This document shows, piece after piece, positions 23,458-34,041 of a stretch of DNA of 64,000 nt (the stretch's first letter is position 1; each line of letters opens with the position of its first letter). The DNA is from Malaya genurostris. Taxonomy: Eukaryota > Arthropoda > Insecta > Diptera > Culicidae. The position numbers and the translations under genes were made by a program. The stretch spans positions 189,691,800-189,755,799 of the forward strand of contig NC_080572.1 in the NCBI RefSeq assembly GCF_030247185.1. The letters run 5' to 3'. The notes under the pieces were generated by a model. That model did not search any database and was not told the DNA's origin. It worked only from the letters and a program-made list of their open reading frames with translations.

Positions 23458-24076
23458 TAGGCTGCAGTAAATTATAAATTACTAAGTAACTTACAAAATG
23501 CAGTCGCCATTTAATCACATTTTCGCTTTATAAAAGTGTAACTTTTATTACAATATTGGAATCCCGCTGTAGTTGTTATATTTGACGTTCGGAACTTAAC
23601 TACATGAGTAATGAATAATTATATCAGTTCTTATATTTTATCATATATCTTTTATCGGGTGAACGATAGGAAATAAAAAAAGGCGGGTGAGTAATGTCAG
23701 AGACATAACTGGATGTCGTGAATACGAAAAAACTGACACGCTCCCATCACTTTTCCGAATATCAGTTAGTTGATTGATTGTATGAATTGTGCAAGCTTTC
23801 CTCTTTTTCACTAATAGAATTTGAAGCGATACACCTACATTAAAGTACAGTTTAGTTACATTAAACAGCTACTATTCTACAACTATATATTCCAAACTTG
23901 AAACAATTCCTTTTTAATTTGCTAATATAGGAAGCTAGGTACGACAAATTTGTAGTTTATTTTTATTGAAGCTATGAAGTTCGAAGATATCTGATTCTTC
24001 TCGAAATTTCAGTACGAGACAATTGCAATGGCCTGGTCTGAAATGTATCTACGATCTTCGGTATGCAAGAGTGATT

Positions 24077-24121
24077 CTAATAATAATAATAATAATGATA
24101 ATAATAATAATAATAATAATG

Positions 24122-24185
<64 letters not shown>

Positions 24186-24189
24186 TAAT
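24077..24189. repeat. (AAT)n microsatellite
   Basis: About 110 bp of AAT trinucleotides with a few GAT interruptions. Long Ile/Met or Ile frames through it are artefacts of the repeat. Confidence 0.97.
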
Positions 24190-24191
24190 AC

Positions 24192-24333
24192 AGATTAATC
24201 TGTATATATGGCAACCCTGTTTCGCAAGGCATATTTTCACACGACCCCATACTAGTATAAAGATGTGTTCAACATCATCATTTTCGCTTTCGCATTGCCG
24301 TTCGTAATTGAATGTGTTAGTGACGGTACAAAT
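24192..24333 (+). repeat. Promoter-like direct repeat, unit 1
   Basis: This unit matches 25006-25131. Shared landmarks are CATACTAGTATAAAGATGTG (ACTAGTATAAAG common to both), TTTCGCTTTCGCATTGCCGT and GAATGTGTTAGTGACGGT. AGTATAAAG is TATA-like. The two units flank the H2A pseudogene in direct orientation. Confidence 0.8.
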
Positions 24334-24521
24334 CTGCTTTTCTACCTGTCTTCGGAGCCATCGTTCTGACGGTGTCTCGTACGTACAGAGTAGCTGCTTT
24401 AACTTAAATGACGCTATTTCTCACATCACATTTCCTTTTATACGTGCTAGTGGTAGCACGGTAGGACTTCCCCTTTGTTGGAATTCCTTTCCTATACGCA
24501 GAACGGGAAACAGTGAAACGA

Positions 24522-24529
24522 TATAAAAG
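24522..24529 (+). promoter_or_regulatory. TATA box upstream of the H2A pseudogene
   Basis: TATAAAAG lies 42 bp before the ATG. CAGCCAGTAATACTGA just before the start codon could hold the cap site. This is the compact arrangement expected of a replication-dependent histone gene. Confidence 0.6.
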
Positions 24530-24563
24530 AGAGAGTTAGCAGAGCGGCAGCCAGTAATACTGA

Positions 24564-24865
24564 ATGGGTCGTCGAGCTGTGGAGGAACAATTAAGGGCAA
24601 GGCAAAGTCCCGCTCAAACCGTGCTGGTCTGAAGTGCCCAGTTGGCGGCAGAATCCATCGTTTGCCTCGGAAGGGGAACTACGCCGAGCGTGTCAGTGCT
24701 GGTGCATCGGTCTATCTGGCGGCAGTGATGGAGTACTTGGTTGCCGAAGTGTTGGAGTTGACCGGTAACGCTGCCCATGACAACGAAAACGAAAATCATC
24801 CCTCGCCATCTGCAGCTGGCCATCCGTTGAAAACCCCGTCCTTTTCAGGATGACCACATCACTGT
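24564..24865 (+). pseudogene. Histone H2A pseudogene (orphan copy)
   Basis: Histone H2A pairs with H2B in the nucleosome core. The frame from about 24597 reads GKAKSRSNRAGL, RIHRLPRKGNYAERV, YLAAVMEYLVAEVLEL and GNAAHDN, diagnostic of the H2A fold. IIPRHLQLAIR follows in another frame near 24793-24830. The first ten codons are scrambled by indels. A codon is inserted at PVGGRIH. Substitutions include LLRKGN to LPRKGN and the acid-patch context LAAEVLEL to LVAEVLEL. The C-terminal docking domain after LAIR is lost to deletions and stops. A TATA box and short leader are retained, so it derives from genomic DNA and not from a processed mRNA. No histone 3' stem-loop was found. Confidence 0.88.
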
Positions 24866-25005
24866 GATAAAGAAATATTTAGAATTGCTTTAAGTTTAGC
24901 CAGTTCTGATACGCCTGGAAAGTAGCATGCGCAAATCAAGTGGAAACATTTGTTCTAACAATTTTTGTTTTCGGCCGCATACTAAAGTACTCGCGACAAA
25001 AATAC

Positions 25006-25131
25006 ATATTGATCTGTGGCAACTCTGTTTCACACGGCATATTTGTAAACTAGTATAAAGATGTGTTCAAAATCATCACTTTCGCTTTCGCATTGCCGTT
25101 CGTAATTGAATGTGTTAGTGACGGTGCAAAT
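25006..25131 (+). repeat. Promoter-like direct repeat, unit 2
   Basis: Second copy of the unit at 24192-24333, with the same ACTAGTATAAAGATGTGTTC and CGTAATTGAATGTGTTAGTG words. It continues into GATGAATCTTTTGGTAGGAAA, which unit 1 lacks. Confidence 0.8.
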
Positions 25132-25592
25132 TATTTTAACTCCCATCTTGATGAATCTTTTGGTAGGAAATATTGAGATCTGAGATGGTTCTCGTGTGTG
25201 TCTTGTTTCGGCAATGGGCCTTGCTGGACTTTTTGGCTGCCTTTTTCGGTTTCATTGTGCTGACGGTGTCTCGTGCATTCATATCGGGAAACAATGAGAC
25301 GACAGGTCCTCGATGTTGCTGTCGTGTGTCTTGTTTCGGGGAGAGTTGCTCAGCAAATGATAGGAAAAGTGACTTTTTTTTTTTGACTAAATTGTATGTT
25401 TATTGATCATGAATTTGCGTTTTACATCAATGGTTTACATTACAAGTGTTTCGGTTCATAGTCCTTTCATCTTTGTTTCCCTATCTTAAGTTTTTAATGT
25501 TGTTATTCAGTTTATCTTGGATTGGTTTACATTTCAAAATTTTGATTTTGTTTGTTTGAATTATTAAAATACTCCTACCTACTTAATCTATC

Positions 25593-28286
25593 TTAACCTA
25601 AAACATTCAAATTTTGAATTATTGCTATTTCTGAGGCAGAGCACCTCTCTCCAAATTTTATATTTTGATGTTCGAATCGTTGTTCTAGGGTATCAAGGGA
25701 AGCTAGCTCATGCACTTCACTGGTTCTCGTCCAAGGGGGCAGATTCAGGATCATTTTAAGGATTTTGTTTTGAACTCTCTGGAGCCGCAGTCTGTGCGTC
25801 CGTGCACAACCCCGCCAAACGGGGACTGCATATTCGATTGCGGGGTAGATGATTTGTTTGTAGACAGCCATCTGGTTCTTCAGGCACAGTTTAGATGTTC
25901 TACATATCAACGGGTACAGAGACCTGATGAGTATGTTACATTTGGTGATTATTTTTTCAACATGTGACCTGAAGATCAGATGTCTGTCATACGTTAGTCC
26001 TAGATAGACCACTTCGTCGGACCACTGCACGTCAGCGCCACCGAACCGAATTCTGCATTCGTCAGACGGAACAAGTCTAGTCGATCTCGAATGCGGAAAC
26101 AGGATGACCTGAGTTTTCGCCGCATTGATTACAATTTTCCAGTTGGTGAAATATTCATTTAGAGCATCCAGACCCCTCTGCAATTTGTTCTTCAGAATAC
26201 TGACTACTCGTCCATCATAAAGGATGGCCGTATCGTCAGCAAACTGTGACAAGACACCACCCCCCGGAAGAGGTGGGATGTCTGATGTGAAAATGTTATA
26301 CAGGATGGGACCCAGGATACTTCCTTGGGGCACACCTGCAGGGATGGAAAATTTGTCCGATTGAACATTATGCAGAGAAACCTGGAAAGCTCTATTTGAA
26401 AGATAACTTTTGATGATCTTAATCAGATACATCGGAAAATTGTATCGATGAAGCTTGTACAACAGGCCATCGTGCCACACATTGTCGAACGCTTTCTCGA
26501 TATCCAAGATCGCCATTGCTGTCGATTTGGATACTGACTTGTTCCGTCGAATGATGTTGGTAACTCTTGTGAGTTGATGAATGGTAGATCTTCCTTTCCT
26601 GAACCCAAACTGTTCCTCCAGGAAGACACCATGTTGATCGGCGAATGCGAGAATTCGGCTTTGGATGGATTTTTCGAACAGCTTAGACAGGGCAGAGAGT
26701 AAGCTGATGGGTCGATAGCTCTTGGAAAAAGAAGGATCTTTTCCCGGTTTCAGTACTGGGATAACTTTAGCTAACTTCCACATTGAAGGGAAGTAGCCAA
26801 GCTCCCAGCACCGGTTAAATATTTTAGCTAGAAAAGCAAATGAGCGTGTGCTCAGATGCTTCAGCTCGATGTTAAAGGTATTGTCGAAACCGGGGGCCTT
26901 CATATTTTTTGATTTCTTCATAAAAGCTATCAGCTCATCGGCAGTAACTCTCATATCCTCAGGTACTAAACTGTCCGATCCATCAATTTCGGCTACGCTG
27001 TCGGCTACGGCCCGTTCATGTGGACTAACTATGTTAAGTCCCAAATTGTGGGAACACACGAACTGCCGCCCCAGTTCATTCACTTTCTCTAAAGGTGTTA
27101 TAAGTATCCCTTCATCTGCGCCCTCAGGCGGAACCAGTGGAGGGATAGGTCGTTTTTTATTCTTAAGCACCTTCGTCATTGACCAGAAGGGCTTAGAATG
27201 AGGCGGAATTTGCCTTAGCTTTTGCTGGAATACTTTATTCCGTAAATCAGTCAATCTTTCCTTGATAACCCTAGTCAGATTTTGGTAAGCTATTTTCTTG
27301 GCACGATCGCCAGTTCGTTGAAATTGTCTCCGGAAGATATTCCGGAGACGGATGATATATTTGGTATTATTATCTATTTGGAGAGAGGTACTCACCTGAT
27401 GATGTTCCGCCGAAACCGTCCTGTCCCGAGCGACCACGATAGCTTGATGGATGTTTGATAGTGCTGCGTCGATTTCCACCGGGGTACCAAGTGGAAGATC
27501 GACGTCGATGAGTTGGTCGGTGATTTGTTGATATCGTGGCCAGTCGACACGATGGTAGTTCCGGCGATGTTGTATCGGCACTGTCGATGCTGGAGAGTCC
27601 AGAGTCAGTACCACCGGATAGTGGTCGGATGAGAGGTCATTGATGGTGACCGGAGGGCTGTCGATGACGATGTTACTGAGGAATATGTCCAAAACGGAAT
27701 GGACTCCCGATTTGGACAATCTCGTTGGGCAGTCCGGGGCAAGGATGTTGTACTGCCCAGCTTCTTGATGGTCAGCGAGGACGAGCCCGTTCCGGTTCCG
27801 CCTTCCATTTCCCCATCTTTCGTGCCTAGCGTTGAAATCTCCGCCGATGATAAATTTGCCATTCCGTCGGGTGACCAATGACAAATCGTTTTTCAGCATT
27901 GCAGCCGTACCATTCCGTGTGCTGGATTGCATCGGACAGTAGACTGCAATGATGACAATGGGTCCTCTCGTTGTTTCCATTTCGATCCCGATGGTTTCCA
28001 GCAAACGTAGTTTGAAAGCAGGCAGTAGCTTGTACCGAATTCCTCTTTTGATGAGTATGGCCACACCCCCTCCCCCAGAAGAGGTGCGATCCATACGTAC
28101 GATGACATGATCCGGAAGACTAAAGCTGGTGTTTGGCTTCAGGTGTGTTTCGGTGACTACTGCAACATCGATGTTTTCGGTATTGAGGAATTCGGCGAAT
28201 TCCAGTTTCTTGGGACCCAAAGATTGGGCGTTCCAATTAAGGAGTCTTATTGACGAGCTGCCCGTGACGGTAATAAAAAAGCATCA
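25593..28286 (-). CDS. Jockey ORF2, endonuclease and reverse transcriptase
   Basis: The frame opens after a TGA near 28287 and reads RLLNWNAQSLGPKKLEF, the usual start of the AP-like endonuclease, so 28220 is not the true N-terminus. No ATG precedes it in frame. Endonuclease motifs are VVTETHL, GGDFNARHERWG, SVLDIFLS and SSDHYPV. RT motifs are KVIPVLKPGKDPSFSKSYRP, EEQFGFRKGRST, AMAILDIEKAFDNVWH, AGVPQGSILGPILYN and QFADDTAIL (catalytic FADD). YLGLTYDRHLIFRSH follows. There is no RNase H domain. About 880-895 residues without interruption fits Jockey. Translation must start by readthrough, re-initiation or at a non-AUG codon. Confidence 0.9.
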
Positions 28287-29436
28287 TTACTGATACTTGT
28301 TCCTGCGCAGTACGACAGGCACGAGTTTGCTTGTCCAACTCCGTAAATAGGAAGGCGAGCTGTTCCATTGAGTAGAGCTGATTACCAGTGGGGGGCTGGT
28401 TTACTGCATCAGCATAGCTACGGAATCCTGGAGGAACCTGTTGTTGTCCACCAAGGGGAGGCGGTGGAGGAGTGGAAAGAGGTGGTATCGGGTTCAACGG
28501 TGGGAAGAACATATCCAGTACTTTCGGTGGCATCTGTTTCTGCTTCTGCTTTGGTTGCTTTTTCTCCATCGCTGCTTTTCTGACTTTGATGAATTCAGCT
28601 CGCTGTGGACACGCTTTGTTGGTCGCGTGATGTTCGCCTCCGCAGTTGGCACATTTGATGGCCGGTTCTCCCATCGGCTCGCATTCCTCAGTTCGATGTT
28701 TTCCGGCACAGGTTGAGCAACGGCTTTGGATGTGGCAGTTTCGTGCGCCGTGACCATATTTAAGGCAATTGGTGCACTGTGTTACCTCACGGTGGACGGG
28801 TTTGTATCGTTCCCACTCTACCATGATGTGGAATAGAGCTTTGATGTTCTTCAAATCGCTAATCGTTGTAGAACCTCGTTCAAAATGTACCAGGTAGAGC
28901 TGATCCCGGTATTTGACATTTTGGTTATGCCGTTTGATTTTATATACTGCCACTGGCTTCAGTTTGTTATCTGCCAGTTCCTTCTGGAGCTCTTCCAATA
29001 ACATATCTGGTAGACCACGAAGAACTACCTTGAAAGGTTTACTGGAAGCGATGTCGTGGGTGAAATACTCCAGCTTCATCATCTTCACGTAGTTCTCTAC
29101 TGAGTTGTAATGTAGTCGAGATGGCACGATGATTTTGTATCCGTTTGAACACATACGGATTGTTGCTTGTAAACCGTGGCTGATCAAACTGTTGAGATCC
29201 GTACGAAGGGTAGCAGGAAATCCCTGTATGTAGAAAGGTGGTAGTTTCTCCTTCTTTTCAATTTCCTGAACTTCAAGTCCAGCGAACTTATTTTTGCCTA
29301 ACAGGCGTTTGGTTGCAGCCGCCTCGTCTCCGCCGACATCTGGATCATGCTGACGTTTGCCAGCACCTGAGCTGGATTGCCCTTTACTAGAGCCCGCTTT
29401 TCCCATTACTTGGGATACTGACGAACTAGCGAACAA
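28237..29436 (-). CDS. Jockey ORF1, gag-like nucleic-acid-binding protein
   Basis: The 399-residue protein would coat element RNA and help form the ribonucleoprotein used for retrotransposition. The middle holds FKVVLRGLPDMLLEELQKEL and related sequence typical of the PRE_C2HC/RRM-like region of insect Jockey gag. Three CCHC knuckles follow: CTNCLKYGHGARNC, CSTCAGKHRTEEC and CANCGGEHHATNKAC. Next come a basic Lys/Gln stretch and a proline-rich segment. The start ATG at 29436 lies about 70 bp from the element end. No internal stop is present. It overlaps the opening of the ORF2 frame at its 3' end. Confidence 0.9.
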   Translation of the reverse strand: MFASSSVSQVMGKAGSSKGQSSSGAGKRQHDPDVGGDEAAATKRLLGKNKFAGLEVQEIEKKEKLPPFYIQGFPATLRTDLNSLISHGLQATIRMCSNGYKIIVPSRLHYNSVENYVKMMKLEYFTHDIASSKPFKVVLRGLPDMLLEELQKELADNKLKPVAVYKIKRHNQNVKYRDQLYLVHFERGSTTISDLKNIKALFHIMVEWERYKPVHREVTQCTNCLKYGHGARNCHIQSRCSTCAGKHRTEECEPMGEPAIKCANCGGEHHATNKACPQRAEFIKVRKAAMEKKQPKQKQKQMPPKVLDMFFPPLNPIPPLSTPPPPPLGGQQQVPPGFRSYADAVNQPPTGNQLYSMEQLAFLFTELDKQTRACRTAQEQVSVMMLFYYRHGQLVNKTP

Positions 29437-29523
29437 CGCGTGAAAACTTTCAAATACTTAACACTTTCAAAAATGCGTCTTTACTCGGAGAGAGCTAAAC
29501 ACAGAATATGATAGGAAAAGTGA

Positions 29524-29745
29524 ACCATTCAACTTTTATATGGATGCTCTTGTATAGATACAGACATCTCGCGTTCTGATTGGCTGGTGCTGTCATGGGT
29601 TAAATCAAACAGGTTTTTCAATAGTGTACTATTGAAAAACTTCAATATTGTTGTAATACACGTTCAAGTTGAATATTTTCGATTCTATTGGTAGTTAGAT
29701 TATATAAATCCTTCTACAGATCACTGAGCTATGAGCTTTCAAAAT
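29524..29745 (+). repeat. Dispersed repeat E, copy 2, right part
   Basis: This stretch continues repeat E beyond the Jockey element. GCGTTCTGATTGGCTGGTGC matches block 3 at 2470. AATAGTGTACTATTGAAAAAC and TAAATCCTTCTACAGATCAC match block 4 at 3500-3610. Confidence 0.7.
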
Positions 29746-29892
29746 ACGAGAAAGGCAAACGCGCCATATGAATTATCCTCTTTGATACTCGTTTATACCA
29801 AACATTTCAGAAAAGTTTAATTGTGAACTATTTAAGAATATGTCACACAACTGAAAGTCTTAGCATAAAATTGTGATCATATTTCCGATGGC
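29746..29892 (+). repeat. Dispersed repeat F, copy 1, left part
   Basis: CTCGTTTATACCAAACATTT matches the flanks of the mariner-like element at 41776-42700 and represents the same site without that insertion. ATATTTCCGATG at 29880 matches 42785. The copy resumes after the I-clade element at 35937. Confidence 0.7.
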
Positions 29893-30360
29893 ATGTAGCA
29901 AGAATTATTTTTTTTTTTTTTTTCAAATAAAATTTTTATTAGGCTCATTTGCTTTAGCTTAACGTGGCCGATTGTCTTGTTGTTAGGGAGAGAGAAAGGG
30001 ATGCCGTATTACGGGGCGGCATACTCCCCAGTTAGTAAGGGGACATAGGGAGGGTGGGACCTACACAGTATTGAATTGAAATTTGAATACATCATTGGTT
30101 TGTGGCATACATCTATTAGACACATTTTGCGTTCGATGAATCTTCATGTTTTTCAGCTTGTAGCAATGAAGAGATTATTCTGGATTGGGATGCTTCGTTG
30201 GTGTGTTCTGACGTTGATGTGACGTTTTTGGGTAGCTTCCAGCAACTCAGTCAGTTCAAGGCAGGTGCATGCTCCGAAGCATCGTTTACACAGGCCATAC
30301 TTCCAGCAACGTAAAGAAGAGTGCGGTAGAGCTGTAGACGAGAAAGAGATAGGGAGAGCA

Positions 30361-33300
30361 CTAAATTTGAGCATTGATAGTTTTCAAGAAGTTATAGATG
30401 AGAGTCATATAAGGAAGATTTCGAGTTGCCAAGACGTCGCGGACTGGTACGAAGGGTGGTATACCTCGGGCCCGAAGGGAACCTATGAGTTGGGACCTGG
30501 CATCACAATACTCGACACATGTCCAAACAACATGTTCGATGTCATGATAACCCTCACCGCAAACGCAGACACCACTCTCAGCGAGCCCCACACGACGGAG
30601 ATGCGCGCTGAACATATAATGATTAGACATGAGCCTTGACATTACACGAATAAAGTCTCGGCTCACGTCTAACCCCCGGAACCAAGCTTTCGTCGATACC
30701 TGTGGGATTATTGAGTGTAACCATCGTCCCAGAGTTCCACTATTCCATGTATTCTGCCAGCTAGCTAGAGTTTTCTGACGACAGCAACTGAAAAATTCAT
30801 TGAAGCAGATTGGTCTTTCATAGATATCACCTTCTAGTGCGCCCACCTTGGCTAACGAGTCCGCCCTCTCATTGCCCCGTATGGAACAATGTGAGGGGAC
30901 CCAAACCAAGGTAATCTGGTATGATTTTGCAGATAAAGCACTCAATTGTTCCCGTATTTTCCCCAGGAAATACGGTGAGTGCTTTCCAGGCTTCACTGAA
31001 CGGAGAGCCTCAATGGAACTGAGACTGTCCGATACAATGAAGTAGTGATCTGTGGGCAGAGTGTCAATGATCTCAAGGGTATACTGAATTGCAGCTAGTT
31101 CTGCGACGTAAACTGAAGCTGGATCACTGAGTTTATAGGAAGCGGTGAAATTTACATTGAATATACCGAAGCCAGTGGACCCGTCTAGATATGATCCGTC
31201 AGTGTAAAACATTTTATTACAGTCGACTTCTTTAAATTTATTATTAAAAATTTTTGGGATCTCTTGAGGGCGTACAGGATCCGGGATTCCACAAATTTCT
31301 TCTTTCATGGATGTGTCGAAAAGCACAGTAGAATTAGAAGTATCCACAAAATGAACACGATTGGGAACAAACGAAGAAGGATTTATATTCTGAGCCATGT
31401 AGTCAAAATACAAGGACATAAAACGGGTTTGTGAATTAAGCTCGACGAGCTTTTCAAAGTTTTCTATCACCATCGGATTCAAAATGTCGCATCGGATTAG
31501 CAGTCGATATGAGAGATCCCAGAACCTGTTTTTCAACGGTAAGACGCCCGCCAGCACTTCAAGACTCATCGTATGGGTTGATTGCATGCAACCCAAGGCA
31601 ATACGTAAACAACGATACTGAATTCTTTCCAGTTTAATGAAATGAATATTCGTAGCGGAGCGGAAACAGAAACATCCATATTCCATTACTGACAATATCG
31701 TCGTTTTGTACAACCTGATCAGGTCTCCTGGGTGAGAGCCCCACCAAGTTCCGGTTATTGTACGAAGGAAATTGATTCTCTGTAGGCATTTTCGTTTCAA
31801 ATACCTAATGTGACATCCCCAGGTACCTTTGGAATCGAACCAGACCCCGAGATATTTAAATGTGAAAACCTGAGCTATGGTTTCACCCCCTAGTTGAAGC
31901 TGTAGTTGCGCAGGTTCTCGCTTCCTTGAAAATACAACCAGCTCAGTTTTCTCCGTAGAGAACTCGATACCCATTTGAAAAGCCCATGTCGACAAGTTGT
32001 CGAGGGTATCTTGCAATGGTCCTTGGAGATCGGCAGCTTTGGGTCCTATAATAGACACAACACTGTCGTCGGCAAGTTGTCTTAGCGTGCAAGATGTGTT
32101 GATACATTCATCAATGTTCTTTACGTAAAAGTTGTATAAAAGGGGGCTTAAGCATGAGCCCTGAGGAAGACCCATGTAACTGAATCGCTTCGTCGTCAAA
32201 TCACCATGCTCAAAATGCATGTGTTTCTCGGACAATAGATTATATAAAAAGTTGTTCAAAACTGGTGAAAGACCATGCTGATGCAACTTCTCAGATAGAA
32301 CGTTAATGGAAACTGAATCGAATGCCCCCTTGATGTCGAGGAAAACTGATGCCATTTGTTCTTTACGAGCAAATGCCATTTGAATTTCTGTTGAGAGCAA
32401 CGCTAGACAATCGTTCGTTCCTTTGCCCCTGCGGAACCCAAATTGTGTACCTGAAAGCAATCCATTTGTTTCGACCCAATTGTCTAGACGGAAGAGAATC
32501 ATTTTCTCCAACAATTTCCGAATACAGGAAAGCATAGCAATCGGCCGATACGAATTGTGATCGGAGGCTGGTTTTCCAGGTTTTTGAATAGTAATAACTC
32601 TCACTTCTCTCCATTCGTGTGGGACAATATTACCCTCGAGGAACTTGTTGAATAAATTCAACAAGCGCCTTTTGGCAGAGTCGGGCAGATTTTTCAACAA
32701 GTTGAATTTAATTCTGTCTAACCCCGGGGCTCTATTGTTACACGACAAGAGCGCAAGTGAGAACTCTACCATCGAAAACGGTGTTTCGTTTGTATTCAAT
32801 GTCGCGACGCGGGATATCTTCTGTTCCGGAACAGAATCAGGACATACTTTCTTAGCGAAATCAAATATCCAGCGGTTAGAATATTCCTCGCTTTCGTTCG
32901 CGTGATTTCGATTGCGCATGCGACGGGCCGTATTCCAAAGAGTGCTCATTGCTGTTTCTCTCGTTAATCCGTCAACAAACCTTCGCCAGTAACCGCGTTT
33001 CTTAGCTTTAATCAGACTTTTCATTTGAAATTCTAACGCCGCGTATTTCCGATAATTATCTGGAGTTCCGTTCCTTCTAAACGAGATGAAGGCTGAAGCT
33101 TTTTTCGTTTTCAGCTCTGAGCACTCTTTGTCCCACCATGGGTTGGGAGAACGCATACTAGTTTGCGCGCTAGGTACTCGTTTCGTCTGAGCTTGAATTG
33201 CGGTGTCAAGAATCAAGCCAGCCAAAAATGTATACTCTTCCTCCGGAGGAAGCTCCTGTGATGTTTCTAGTTTCTCAGACATCGAGCTCGCGTAACGTTT

Positions 33301-34041
33301 CCAATCAATGTTTCGTGTGAAATCGTACGAAACATTGATTGTTTCCGATGGTCTTCCACGGTTGGTGATAGAAACTATGATCGGCAAGTGATCGCTACCG
33401 TGAGGATCACAGATTACCTTCCACTTGCAATCTAACTGTAGCGAAGTCGAGCAAAGGGATAAATCCAGCGCACTTGGTTGTGCTGGCGGTCTAGGGTTCC
33501 GTGTCATTTCTCCCGTGTTTAGAATTGTCAAATTGAAGTTGTCACACAGATCTTGGATTAACGAAGAACGATTATCATCATATAAGCAGCCCAATCCTGT
33601 ACCATGCGAGTTAAAGTCCCCTAAAACCAGCCGCGGTGAAGGAAGAAGTTCTATGATGTCTGCAAGCCGACGATGCCCTATCGAGACTCTGGGAGGAATG
33701 TAGATAGAAGCTATACATAGATCTTTGCCTTTAATATTAATTTGGCAAGCAACAACTTCAATTCCCGGTGTCGAGGGGAGGTTAATACGATAAAATGAAT
33801 AGCACTTTTTAATCCCTAAAAGTACCCCTCCATAAGAGTCTTCTCGGTCCAGGCGGATTATGTTAAAATTATGGAAGTCGAGGTTGATGTTAGAAGTAAG
33901 CCAAGTTTCACTCAAGGAGAATACATCGCAATTATGAGTATGTATTAAGTGTTTGAAAGAATCAAGTTTTGGGATGATACTTCTGCAATTCCACTGAAGC
34001 ACAATGATCATATCTTCGATTCTCAGTGGTAAATTATCCAT
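30361..34041 (-). CDS. I-element ORF2, endonuclease, reverse transcriptase and RNase H
   Basis: About 1226 residues from the ATG at 34041, chosen because it overlaps the ORF1 stop and is conserved at 63747. Endonuclease motifs: VLQWNCRSI, SETWL, LVLGDFNSHG, SALDLSLCS and GSDHLPI. RT motifs: APGLDRIKFNLLK, FGFRRGKGTND, SVFLDIKGAFDSV, GLPQGSCLSPLLYN and LRQLADDSVVS (LADD at the active site, both Asp kept), then KYLGVWFDSKG. RNase H keeps its acidic residues: FYTDGSYLDGS, VAELAAIQYTLEI, FIVSDSLSSIEAL and WVPSHCSIRGNERADSLAK. A C-terminal zinc-binding motif CVCGEGYHDIEHVVWTC follows. No stop interrupts it, so it may be enzymatically competent. Confidence 0.92.
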   Translation of the reverse strand: MDNLPLRIEDMIIVLQWNCRSIIPKLDSFKHLIHTHNCDVFSLSETWLTSNINLDFHNFNIIRLDREDSYGGVLLGIKKCYSFYRINLPSTPGIEVVACQINIKGKDLCIASIYIPPRVSIGHRRLADIIELLPSPRLVLGDFNSHGTGLGCLYDDNRSSLIQDLCDNFNLTILNTGEMTRNPRPPAQPSALDLSLCSTSLQLDCKWKVICDPHGSDHLPIIVSITNRGRPSETINVSYDFTRNIDWKRYASSMSEKLETSQELPPEEEYTFLAGLILDTAIQAQTKRVPSAQTSMRSPNPWWDKECSELKTKKASAFISFRRNGTPDNYRKYAALEFQMKSLIKAKKRGYWRRFVDGLTRETAMSTLWNTARRMRNRNHANESEEYSNRWIFDFAKKVCPDSVPEQKISRVATLNTNETPFSMVEFSLALLSCNNRAPGLDRIKFNLLKNLPDSAKRRLLNLFNKFLEGNIVPHEWREVRVITIQKPGKPASDHNSYRPIAMLSCIRKLLEKMILFRLDNWVETNGLLSGTQFGFRRGKGTNDCLALLSTEIQMAFARKEQMASVFLDIKGAFDSVSINVLSEKLHQHGLSPVLNNFLYNLLSEKHMHFEHGDLTTKRFSYMGLPQGSCLSPLLYNFYVKNIDECINTSCTLRQLADDSVVSIIGPKAADLQGPLQDTLDNLSTWAFQMGIEFSTEKTELVVFSRKREPAQLQLQLGGETIAQVFTFKYLGVWFDSKGTWGCHIRYLKRKCLQRINFLRTITGTWWGSHPGDLIRLYKTTILSVMEYGCFCFRSATNIHFIKLERIQYRCLRIALGCMQSTHTMSLEVLAGVLPLKNRFWDLSYRLLIRCDILNPMVIENFEKLVELNSQTRFMSLYFDYMAQNINPSSFVPNRVHFVDTSNSTVLFDTSMKEEICGIPDPVRPQEIPKIFNNKFKEVDCNKMFYTDGSYLDGSTGFGIFNVNFTASYKLSDPASVYVAELAAIQYTLEIIDTLPTDHYFIVSDSLSSIEALRSVKPGKHSPYFLGKIREQLSALSAKSYQITLVWVPSHCSIRGNERADSLAKVGALEGDIYERPICFNEFFSCCRQKTLASWQNTWNSGTLGRWLHSIIPQVSTKAWFRGLDVSRDFIRVMSRLMSNHYMFSAHLRRVGLAESGVCVCGEGYHDIEHVVWTCVEYCDARSQLIGSLRARGIPPFVPVRDVLATRNLPYMTLIYNFLKTINAQI

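Larger units (their letters stand above)
23681..25356 (+). repeat. Dispersed repeat E, copy 2, left part
   Basis: Block 1 (23681-23790) shares GGCGGGTGAGTAATGTCAGAG-like sequence and GTCGTGAATACGA with 2188 and 39157. Block 2 (CGTAATTGAATGTGTTAGTG) occurs twice, at 24303 and 25101, with the histone pseudogene between. GATGAATCTTTTGGTAGGAAA at 25150 matches 2310. The copy continues after the Jockey insertion at 29524. Confidence 0.6.
25373..29507 (-). mobile_element. Jockey-clade non-LTR retrotransposon, near full length
   Basis: The element is 4135 bp on the minus strand, with its 3' poly(A) end seen as a T run at 25374. The 16-bp direct repeat ATGATAGGAAAAGTGA occurs at 25357-25372 and 29508-29523. 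It carries a short 5' UTR (about 70 bp), ORF1 with zinc knuckles, and ORF2 with endonuclease and RT but no RNase H. This is the Jockey layout. The insertion interrupts repeat E. The perfect TSD and open frames suggest a recent event. Confidence 0.93.

Noticed and set aside
24023..24307. Poly-isoleucine/methionine frames on both strands
   Set aside because: They are translations of an (AAT)n microsatellite, not genes.
26848..27201. Plus-strand frames across the two LINEs (for example 117 and 124 residues)
   Set aside because: They are antisense to strongly supported ORF2 proteins and have no homology of their own.
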